NCBI RefSeq assembly: GCF_013155125.1
Contig: NZ_CP053564.1
Location: 3,169,501-3,233,500 of the forward strand
Direction: 5' to 3'
DNA: 64,000 nt
DNA from: Pseudonocardia broussonetiae
GTDB lineage: Bacteria > Actinomycetota > Actinomycetes > Mycobacteriales > Pseudonocardiaceae
A model generated the notes under the pieces. The model was given only the letters and a program-made list of their open reading frames with translations, searched no databases and was not told where the DNA came from. This document shows positions 1 to 9,530 of the stretch, piece after piece. Within the stretch, counting starts at the first letter, position 1; the number at the start of each line of letters is the position of its first letter. The position numbers and the translations under genes are program-made.

Positions 1-126
1 GATCGGGCCGCTCGCGTGCACGCCCGAGCCGTCCGGGCCCCGCGGCTCCATGGCCGCGGTGATCCGGGCGACGGCCTCGACGTCCGCCGCACCCCGCCAG
101 CTGATCTCTCCCGCGATACCGCACAT
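1..126 (-). CDS. Class II glutamine amidotransferase / asparagine-synthetase family, N-terminal fragment
   Basis: The first 42 codons of a gene that runs off the window. The peptide begins MCGIAGEISW, so Cys2 becomes the N-terminal nucleophile of a class II glutaminase domain after Met removal. It continues with PRGPDGSGV, the conserved loop of asparagine-synthetase-type enzymes. The opening and the later HASGP segment resemble N-acetylglutaminylglutamine amidotransferase, which makes an osmoprotectant dipeptide amide, more than ordinary AsnB. The gene starts 61 bases after the stop of the carboxylate-amine ligase on the same strand, so the two are probably cotranscribed. The family is clear. 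The exact member is an inference, because the synthetase domain is outside the window. Confidence 0.8.
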   Translation of the reverse strand, partial: MCGIAGEISWRGAADVEAVARITAAMEPRGPDGSGVHASGPI

Positions 127-187
127 GACGACAGCGTCTCCGCCGAATGTTTCCGTCGTGTGAACGGGGTGGCAGGGATCCGGTCGG

Positions 188-2746
<2,559 letters not shown>

Positions 2747-2753
2747 GCCCGCG

Positions 2754-2759
2754 ACGCTA
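2754..2759 (-). promoter_or_regulatory. Possible -10 box (TAGCGT) of a leaderless transcript
   Basis: Read on the minus strand the hexamer is TAGCGT, matching the actinobacterial TAnnnT -10 pattern. It ends 7 bases before the ATG at 2746, so transcription would begin at or next to the start codon. No ribosome binding site is visible, which agrees with a leaderless message. No convincing -35 box was seen. Confidence 0.35.
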
Positions 2760-2892
2760 GGTGGCGGTTGTTACGGGCGTGCTGCGTGGCGGTGTCCCGC
2801 GGATGCTCGGTCACGGGCGCAGACTGCCCCACCCGGGCCGTCCTCCAACCTGAGTTGCGCCGGTCGGACGAACCGGACGGCGCACCCGGCGG

Positions 2893-4362
2893 TCACGCCG
2901 GGCCCAGGCGGGACCGGAGGGCGGCGACGAGGTCGGCGCGCGTCGCGGCGGCGAGCTTCTGCCGCAGCCGCGCCACGTGCTGCTCCACGGTCTTGGGGGA
3001 GATGTAGAGCCGCGCCCCGATCTCCTTGTGCGTGAGCCCGTCGACCACCAGCGCGCCGACCTCGCGCTCCCGGTCCGACAGCTCGTCGGAGCCGGCGGCC
3101 CGGCGGGGTCCGCGGGCCGGGCGCAGGCGGCGGCCGGTCTCCATCAGCGCCCGGGCCACGGCCGGGGCGCCGGCCCGCGCAGTCGCCTCGCGGCACAGCG
3201 CCGCGGCCTCCCACGGCCGCCCGGCCCGATCCAGGGCGGTGGCGACGGCGTCGACGGCGGTCGCGTCGACGTCCCCGTCGAGCACCGCGGCCCAGACGGC
3301 GGCGGCCTGGGCGCGGACCCGCAGCAGGGGCTGGTCGACGGCCAGCGCCGCCAGCGGCCCGGCCGCGGCGCGGGCGGCGGCGGCGTCGTCGGCGACGACC
3401 GCCCGCTCCAGCGCCCACCACAGCCGCGACGCCTCGGCCCACCAGGGCGACCCGGCGGCGGCGACGGCGGCGGCGATCGCGCCGGGCAGGTCGGCCGAGG
3501 GGTCGCCGACGAGCGCGGCGGCGACGGACAGCTCGCCCCAGGCGTCGATCAGGAACGGCTCGACGTCGGCTCCGGCCACCACCGGCGCGACCCGGTCCCA
3601 GGTGACGGCGAGCGCGGCCGGGTCGCTGCCGCGGCGGGCCAGCCCGACGCCGACGGCCGCGGCCAGCACGGCGTTGCGGCGCAGCACGGCGGTGCCGCCG
3701 ACGTCGGCCAGGGCCTCGCGGGCGTCGGACAGGCGTCCCGAGCGCAGGTCCAGCCAGGCGGCGAGCAGGCGCTGGCGGGTGGTCGGCAGCGTGCCGGGGA
3801 CCGGCTCGAGCATCGCGCGGGCGGCCCGCTCGTGCCCGCCCGCGGCGGCGACGGTGGCCGCCAGCTCGCCCCACTGCTCGGGCGCCAGCGCGTCGGGCGG
3901 GACGGTCGCGGCGGCGAGGCCCGCGAGGCGCCGCGCCGCGGGCTCGACGGCCCCGCGCAGCGCGTCGAGGGCCGCCGCGGACCCGTCGACGAGGACGGTC
4001 AGGCCGCGCGGGGCGGGGTCGGGCAGCCGGTCGCGGGCGTCCGCGAGGTCGGCGGTGCCGCCGGCGACGTCCCCGGCCAGCGCGCGGAGCAGCGCGGCGC
4101 GGGCGGTGGCCCACACCGCGGCGGCCTGCGCGCCGTCGGTGTCGAGGACGGCGGAGATGGCGCGCCAGCGGCCCGCCGCGTCGAGGAGGGCGCCGTCGGC
4201 GGCCCCGGCCGCGGCGGCGACCCCGGCGGCGCGGGCCCCGGGGTCCTCGCCCCCGGCGAGCGCGCGGTCGGCGGCGTCGATGGCGGCCAGGGCGTCCCCG
4301 CGCGCCCACGCCTGCTCGGCGCGGGCCGCGTCGCCGGCCTCGGTGACCGCGGGCGCGGTCAC
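2893..4362 (-). CDS. LuxR-family transcriptional regulator with alpha-helical repeat region
   Basis: A 489-residue protein. Residues 1 to about 420 are Ala-rich and helical, in the style of TPR-like sensor regions of large LuxR proteins, but no nucleotide-binding loop was seen. The last 65 residues are a LuxR helix-turn-helix with LSDREREVGALVVDGLTHKE and ISPKTVEQHVARLRQKL. The chosen GTG has GGAG six bases upstream; longer versions run into the dynamin gene in another frame. It lies 161 bases downstream of the second dynamin gene on the same strand. It may control that locus, or it may simply be its last gene. Confidence 0.85.
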   Translation of the reverse strand: MTAPAVTEAGDAARAEQAWARGDALAAIDAADRALAGGEDPGARAAGVAAAAGAADGALLDAAGRWRAISAVLDTDGAQAAAVWATARAALLRALAGDVAGGTADLADARDRLPDPAPRGLTVLVDGSAAALDALRGAVEPAARRLAGLAAATVPPDALAPEQWGELAATVAAAGGHERAARAMLEPVPGTLPTTRQRLLAAWLDLRSGRLSDAREALADVGGTAVLRRNAVLAAAVGVGLARRGSDPAALAVTWDRVAPVVAGADVEPFLIDAWGELSVAAALVGDPSADLPGAIAAAVAAAGSPWWAEASRLWWALERAVVADDAAAARAAAGPLAALAVDQPLLRVRAQAAAVWAAVLDGDVDATAVDAVATALDRAGRPWEAAALCREATARAGAPAVARALMETGRRLRPARGPRRAAGSDELSDREREVGALVVDGLTHKEIGARLYISPKTVEQHVARLRQKLAAATRADLVAALRSRLGPA

Positions 4363-4523
4363 GGTGTGCTCCGCTTCTCGGTGTGCGGCATGGCTGCTAC
4401 CCCCTGCTGTGGTGTCCGCCCATGCTGTGCCGGATCGGCGTGGCACTCCGTGTGCCCGTACACACTGCGGAGTGTCCGTCGGACCCGACACGGAGGAGGA
4501 CGCCCCGGGCCGCCTGATACCGC

Positions 4524-5999
4524 TCAGGGCGCGCGGACCGGCCGCGGCAGCCCGGCGAGGATGCCCTCGCACGTGCGGATCACGGTGTGGCAGGCGTCGG
4601 TCGCGCCCCGGGCCAGCATCGGGTTGGCGGCGTGGCGCCGCCAGCGCTCCAGCGCGCCGAACGCGGCGTGCCGCACCTCGCCGGGCGGGGCCCCGACCGG
4701 CAGGCCCAGGCGCGCGGCGGGGGCCGCGCCGGCGTCGCCGAGCAGCTGCTCGGCCTCCCGCGCCGCCGCCTCCGGCAGGGCGACCGCGCCCGAGCGCAGC
4801 GCCCCCAGCAGGCGCAGCTCGGCGAACTCGTGCGCCCCGGCGAGCACCCGCTCGACCTCGCGGGCCAGCGAGCCGTCGCGGCGCGTGCCCGTCAGCAGCG
4901 ACTCCACGGCCAGCAGTGCCGACCGCGACTTGAGCAGGTCGCGGCGGCCGGTGAACTGCGTGTGCAGCACGTTCTGCAGCTCGGTGAGCCCGCTGCGCGC
5001 GACGAGCTCGGCCGCGAGAGCGTCGGGCGTCGTCGCGCCCTGGCGGATCAGGCTGGCCGAGAGCCGGATGCCGAACAGCCCGAACCGGCGCACCAGCCGC
5101 TCGCGCTCGTCGGGCCCGTCGCCCGGGGCCGTGCCGCCGCGGCGGAAGCGGGCGACCGACAGCAGAGCCGACTCGAGGTCCTCGCGCGGCAGCGCCGCGA
5201 GCGCGGAGAGCGCGGTGTGCTCGGCGTGGCGCAGCGTCCGCCCGGTCTGCGCGAGCAGCCCCGCGACGGCGACGACGTCCTGGCACAGCCCGCGCACCGT
5301 CGGGTCCGACCGGTAGCGCGCCGCGATGCCGCGTGCGGAGAACATCGCGTCGACGCGCCCGCCGCCGATCTCGTCGGCGCGGGAGATCACCGCGACGGTG
5401 TTGACGGCCGTCGCCCGGGCGACCCCGCGATCGCGGAAGGACTCCAGGAACTCGGCGTCGGCGGCGTGCAGGTGGCGCATGAGGTAGACGACGGTGTCGG
5501 CCTCGGTGGGGGTGTCGTCGTCGGGGTCGAGGAAGGCCACGGTCCGCCGGGACGTCTGCACCGAGGTCGACGCGATCCCGGGGGTGTCGATCAGCGTCGA
5601 GGACCGCAGGCTCTCCGACGGCCAGTCGACGACGAGCCGCTCGACGTCGTCGGCCGACGCGCCCTCCATGTCGATGACGAGCGCGCCGTCCGCGCGCCGG
5701 ACCGTCAGCGGGACGGGACCGCCGACCTTGGGGTGCAGCACGATCCGCGGGACGCGGCCGTCGCGGTACCAGGTGACGACCCGCGTGCACTCCCCGGCGT
5801 CGGTCGGGGCGACGTGCTCGCCGACCAGCGCGTTGAGCAGCGTCGACTTGCCCGCCTTGACCTTCCCGGCGATCGCGACGCGCAGCGGCTCGTCGAGCCG
5901 CGCGAGCTGCGCCTGCATCCGCGCGACGACGGCCGGGTCGTCGCGGTGGGTCTCGATCGCCAGCAGCAGCACGCGGCGGGTGGCGGCCAGGAGGCTCAC
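4524..5999 (-). CDS. Dynamin-family GTPase, IniC-like
   Basis: A 491-residue dynamin-like GTPase. The G1 loop GKVKAGKS is at residues 45-52, the switch I threonine is probably within the ECTRVVTWY segment, and the G3 motif DTPG is at 138-141. The C-terminal half is helical, as expected for a dynamin stalk, and no clear membrane segment was seen. The ATG overlaps the stop of the upstream dynamin gene in a four-base ATGA, so the two are translationally coupled and probably made in fixed ratio. In mycobacteria the paired dynamins IniA and IniC follow iniB and act at the membrane during cell-envelope stress. The same order here supports an IniC-like role. Confidence 0.87.
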   Translation of the reverse strand: MSLLAATRRVLLLAIETHRDDPAVVARMQAQLARLDEPLRVAIAGKVKAGKSTLLNALVGEHVAPTDAGECTRVVTWYRDGRVPRIVLHPKVGGPVPLTVRRADGALVIDMEGASADDVERLVVDWPSESLRSSTLIDTPGIASTSVQTSRRTVAFLDPDDDTPTEADTVVYLMRHLHAADAEFLESFRDRGVARATAVNTVAVISRADEIGGGRVDAMFSARGIAARYRSDPTVRGLCQDVVAVAGLLAQTGRTLRHAEHTALSALAALPREDLESALLSVARFRRGGTAPGDGPDERERLVRRFGLFGIRLSASLIRQGATTPDALAAELVARSGLTELQNVLHTQFTGRRDLLKSRSALLAVESLLTGTRRDGSLAREVERVLAGAHEFAELRLLGALRSGAVALPEAAAREAEQLLGDAGAAPAARLGLPVGAPPGEVRHAAFGALERWRRHAANPMLARGATDACHTVIRTCEGILAGLPRPVRAP

Positions 6000-7825
6000 G
6001 ACGCGACCGCCTGCTTGGCGGGCCGGGGCAGCAGCGCCCGCGCGTCCGCCCGCACCGCCTCGAGCGCCGCCAGCTCCGCCGTGATCTCGGCGTGCCGCGC
6101 GGCCCGCTCGGCGTGGGACTGCTTGACCGCCCGCTCGGCCGCCTGCTGCGACTCCGCCAGCGAGCGCTTGAGCTGCTCGGCCTGCTCGGTGAAGTGGTCG
6201 CGCAGGTCGCGCTGCACCGCGCGCAGGCGGTCACGGGAGTCCTTGCCGACCTGGAACGTGACGTCGTCGACGTAGCGCTTGGCCGCCGTCTTGGCCTCGT
6301 TCTGCCGCTTGGTGACGATCCGCTTGCGCTCGTCGCCGACCGACTTGCCGGCCATCACGATGCCGGCGCCGATCCCGATCGGGTTGAAGATCGAGCCGAA
6401 CACGATGCTGCCGATCATGCCGAACATCAGCATGCCCATGTAGCCGCCCTTCATGCCGGTCAGCGCCTTGGCCCCGACGCCGAACGACTCCGCGCCGGGC
6501 ACCGCCATCCCGCGCACCGAGCGCAGCGCGTCCGACGGGTCGTTGCGCAGGGCGGGCAGCAGCTGGTCGCGGTCGGAGGAGAAGTGCTCGGCGACCTGGT
6601 GGGCGAGGTGGCGGGCGCGCTGGGTGGCCCAGACGAAGTTGGCCGCGGCCGCGTTCGCGACCTCCTGCTGCACCCAGCCCGCGAACTGGTCCCACACCTT
6701 CGTCGGGTCGCCGACGGCCGCGAGCTCGTCCTCGGCGAGGCGGCTGATCTCGCGCATGCGGTCGCGCAGGTCGTAGTCGATGTCGGCGTTGAGGTCGGCG
6801 ACGCCGTCGTTGAGCGTCTGCTGCCAGCGCGCCGAGCGCTCCTTGAGCGCGGTCGCCCGCTCCTGCGCCGCCGTCAGCCCGGCCATCAGCGCGGCCGCGG
6901 CCTCCGGGTCCTGGGCCGTCAGCTCGGCGCGCAGGCTCCCGGCGATCTGGTCGGTCACGGCGAGGACGTCGTGGACGACCCCGCGCCGCGCGATGCGGTC
7001 GGCCTGGCCCAGCACCCGCTTGCGGACGTAGCCGACGAGCGCGGGGAACCCCGACTCCGCGTTGGCCTCGGCGTCGTTGGTGACGACGGCGTGCCAGCGC
7101 AGCGTCGACGACACCTCGAACAGCTCGGCGCTGATCCCCGCCGCCGCCAGGTGCCCGCGGTCGAGCTCGGCGATGCGCGCCGACTCCGGGTAGAGGTCGG
7201 TCTTGGTGAGCACGCAGGCGACCGTCGGGCAGACCGACGCGGCGTGGCGCAGGAACTCCATCTCCGACGCCGTGTACTCCTGGGAGGCGTCGGAGACGAG
7301 CAGCACGGCGTCGGCCGACGGCAGGGCCGACATCGTCGCCGCGCCGTGCACCGACTGGAGCCCGCCGACGCCGGGGGTGTCGACGAGCTCCAGCCCGCCC
7401 GCGAGCACCGGCCGGGGCACGCCGACCTCGACGTGGCTCCAGCCCTCGCGGTTGCCCGGGTTGCCCTGCTCGCAGACGTGCGCGGCCAGGTCGGCGGCCG
7501 GGACGTCGACGCGCACGGGCTCGGTGCCCGGCCCGCCGCGGCGCACCAGCGTGACGGTGACGGCCTCGGCGTGCCGCACGACCGTCGGCACCGCGGTGGC
7601 GATGTCGTCGAACGTCGGGCAGACCGGGGCCCCGACCAGGCCGTTGACCAGCATCGACTTGCCCTGCTTGAACTCGCCGACGACCAGCACCCGCACCCGC
7701 CCGTCGAGCACGCGGGTGCGCGAGACGCGCAGCCGCTCGTCGAGGTCGGGGCGCTCGTAGCGGGCGATCGCCGCGAGGGCGCGGTCGACGGCCTGCGCGG
7801 GGTCGGTCCCTGCTGTCCCGCTCAT
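5996..7825 (-). CDS. Dynamin-family GTPase, IniA-like
   Basis: A 609-residue protein. The G1 loop GEFKQGKS is at residues 50-57, and G3 DTPGVGG and G4 TKTD motifs follow. A Gly/Ile/Met-rich hydrophobic stretch lies near residues 450-485 (LMFGMIGSIVFGSIFNPIGI), a likely membrane-insertion paddle as in IniA. It is followed by a long charged helix to the C terminus, and helical segments before the hydrophobic part probably form the stalk. The ATG at 7825 is 8 bases after the stop of the IniB-like gene. The frame is open upstream through that gene, but the composition there is Arg/His-rich shadow sequence, so the internal ATG is preferred. Confidence 0.88.
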   Translation of the reverse strand: MSGTAGTDPAQAVDRALAAIARYERPDLDERLRVSRTRVLDGRVRVLVVGEFKQGKSMLVNGLVGAPVCPTFDDIATAVPTVVRHAEAVTVTLVRRGGPGTEPVRVDVPAADLAAHVCEQGNPGNREGWSHVEVGVPRPVLAGGLELVDTPGVGGLQSVHGAATMSALPSADAVLLVSDASQEYTASEMEFLRHAASVCPTVACVLTKTDLYPESARIAELDRGHLAAAGISAELFEVSSTLRWHAVVTNDAEANAESGFPALVGYVRKRVLGQADRIARRGVVHDVLAVTDQIAGSLRAELTAQDPEAAAALMAGLTAAQERATALKERSARWQQTLNDGVADLNADIDYDLRDRMREISRLAEDELAAVGDPTKVWDQFAGWVQQEVANAAAANFVWATQRARHLAHQVAEHFSSDRDQLLPALRNDPSDALRSVRGMAVPGAESFGVGAKALTGMKGGYMGMLMFGMIGSIVFGSIFNPIGIGAGIVMAGKSVGDERKRIVTKRQNEAKTAAKRYVDDVTFQVGKDSRDRLRAVQRDLRDHFTEQAEQLKRSLAESQQAAERAVKQSHAERAARHAEITAELAALEAVRADARALLPRPAKQAVAS

Positions 7826-7833
7826 GGCGTCAC

Positions 7834-8632
7834 CTAGACGATCGCGGCGTCGACGTCGGCCTCGAGCTCGGGCTCGACGTCGGCCTCGACCTCGGACTCG
7901 GGCTCCGGTTCGGGTTCCGGCTCGACCTCCGCCACGACCGGTTCCTCCACCACCGGCTCCGGCTCGCCCTGCTCCGGCTCGACCTGCGTGGTGGCCTCCG
8001 GCTCCTCGGCGGGCCCGACGACGTCCTCGATCCCGATGCCGACCGGCGGGTTCACGGGCTCGGGGGTGCCGTCCTCGGCGACGGCGTCGTCGTCCTCGAC
8101 CGTGGTGTCGTTGTCCTCGATGTCGATCGTGTCGTTGTCGTTGATGATCGTGTCGTTGTCCTGGATCGCCGTGACGTCGTTGACGACCGACGAGCTGTCG
8201 TTGAACGAGTCGTCGATGATCGTGACGTCGTCGTCGGAGTTGAACGAGTCGTTGAAGATGACGTCGCGGTCGTCGATCTGGATGATCTGCGGGCCGACCT
8301 CGGTCACCTCGTAGTGCGTGGTCGTGTGGTGGATCTCGCGGACGGGGTCGTCGTGCTGGGAGCGCTGGCTCCCGCCGCCACCCCCGCCACCGCCACCGCC
8401 GCCGCCCCCCGCCCCCGCCGCCTCCGCCACTGCCTCCGCCGCCGTCCCCGTCGGGGCGGAGCACGCCGGAGTCCGACATCTGGAGCTGCGCGTCGCGCAC
8501 GTCCTGGCCGGTCAGGCCCTGGAGGCCGGCCTCCTCGATGGTGCGGTGCGGGTTCAGCTCGAACTGCTGCAGCTTGCCCTCGTCGCCCATCAGGTCGAGG
8601 AGGAATTCGATCACTTGGGACATGGCGAGCAC
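7834..8632 (-). CDS. IniB-like protein, split by an apparent frameshift in its poly-Gly tract
   Basis: The N-terminal part starts at GTG 8632, 8 bases after a GGAGGT site. It encodes an IniB-type N-terminal domain (SQVIEFLLDLMGDEGKLQQF, then NPHRTIEEAGLQGLTGQD). It then enters a poly-Gly run whose frame becomes Arg/Trp-rich. The +1 frame carries on with more Gly and then an acidic, Asn/Asp-rich repeat region (for example IIDDSFNDSSSVVND and DNDTIINDNDT) and a Glu/Pro tail, ending at 7834. Removing one G from the six-G run at 8405-8410 restores a single protein of about 265 residues. This could be a sequencing error or a real slippage site. IniB-type proteins precede the dynamins IniA and IniC in mycobacteria, as here. 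Confidence 0.7.
8405..8416 (-). other. Homopolymer runs at the probable frameshift point
   Basis: On the plus strand, runs of six and five C are separated by one G. They fall exactly where the reading frame of the IniB-like gene switches. Frame before the run encodes the IniB N-terminal domain and frame after it the acidic repeats. One base less in the first run reconciles them. Confidence 0.6.
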
Positions 8633-8702
8633 GGCGGTCCACCTCCGGGTCGGCCACCGGCCCCGTCCGCGACGCGCGCGGGCGGGGCCGGTGGGGAGTG
8701 CG

Positions 8703-9251
8703 TCAGCTGATGAAGTTGGTCAGGTCCAGGTCGGCGTCGGCGTCGGCGTCCTGGTCGGAGTCGTTGTCCTGGTCCGAGTCCTGGTCGTTGTCCTGGTCCG
8801 AGTCGAGGACCTGGGTGGCGTCGGCGTCCACGTCGACGTCGGAGTCGGCGTCGCCGCCGCGCCCGCCGGAGGCGTCGGCGTTGCCGCCGAAGCCGCCGTC
8901 GCCGCCCGTGCCGGTGCCGTTGGCGTCGCCGGTGTCACCGAAGTTGATGTTGACGCCGTCGGCGTTGTTGCCGCCGCCCTGGGCGATGCCGCCCGAGCTG
9001 CCGCCGATCCCGAGGCCGGAACCGCCGCTGGCGTCGCCGCCGACGGCCAGGCCGCCGTCGCCGCCGTTGCCGCCCTCGGTGCTGGTGGCCGTGGTGACGT
9101 CCTGGTCCTGGTCGCCGACCTGCGTCGTCTCCTGGTCGGAGACCTGAGCGCTCTCGTTCTGCTGGTCGGAGTCCTGGAGGAGGTTCTGGTCGAGGTCGAG
9201 GTCCTCGTTGAGGTTGGCGATGAAGCTCTCGACGTTGAACGAGCCGGTCAT
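8703..9251 (-). CDS. Acidic Gly/Asp/Asn-rich repeat protein of the dynamin locus
   Basis: A 182-residue protein of extreme composition. The first 30 residues (FNVESFIANLNEDLDLDQNL) look helical. The middle is Gly/Asn-rich (GGNGGDGGLAVGGDASGG), and the C terminus is almost only Asp, Gln, Ser and Ala (SDQDNDQDSDQDNDSDQDAD). There are no Cys residues, signal peptide or membrane segments. The ATG has AGGAG seven bases upstream. It is the first gene of the minus-strand dynamin set and its composition recalls the Gly-rich and Asp-rich parts of IniB-type proteins. I do not recognise a named family. Metal binding or a disordered scaffold role are possible but not shown. Confidence 0.8.
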   Translation of the reverse strand: MTGSFNVESFIANLNEDLDLDQNLLQDSDQQNESAQVSDQETTQVGDQDQDVTTATSTEGGNGGDGGLAVGGDASGGSGLGIGGSSGGIAQGGGNNADGVNINFGDTGDANGTGTGGDGGFGGNADASGGRGGDADSDVDVDADATQVLDSDQDNDQDSDQDNDSDQDADADADLDLTNFIS

Positions 9252-9530
9252 GGTGTTCTCCTGCGTGTCGGGTCGGCGCCGGGTCGCGCCCACCGGCGCT
9301 GCTTGCCGGTTGCCGAGAACCATGGGCTCCGGGGGCACCCCCGCGGATCCGGGCGACCCCCGGTCCGCCGCGGCCGCCGTACCGGGATCCCGGGCCGGTA
9401 CCGGCGGGCGGTAGGGGATCCGCCCGGTACTTCCGGCCCGCGGGCATCCGCCGCGGTGATGCTGACGTCCTGCTCCTCACGGCGCCCCGTACCCCGACGG
9501 GCCCCGGCGAGCGGTCACGGAGGAGAAGCG
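9252..9530. promoter_or_regulatory. Divergent intergenic region between the dynamin set and the Hsp70-like gene
   Basis: This 279-base stretch separates two divergent genes and must hold both promoters. It contains two adjacent perfect palindromes, CCGGGATCCCGG (9382-9393) and CCGGTACCGG (9395-9404), possible binding sites for a shared regulator. Such palindromes can arise by chance in DNA this rich in GC. No convincing -10 or -35 pair was identified. Confidence 0.35.

Noticed and set aside
2893..6234. Extending the LuxR gene upstream to over 1100 residues
   Set aside because: The extension lies on top of the dynamin gene in another frame and is Arg/Ala-rich. A GTG with ribosome site at 4362 is better.
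5996..8632. An 878-residue IniB-dynamin fusion as the real product
   Set aside because: The middle 200 residues are Arg/His-rich shadow sequence, whereas the other frame gives the acidic IniB repeats. It is only a possible slippage product.
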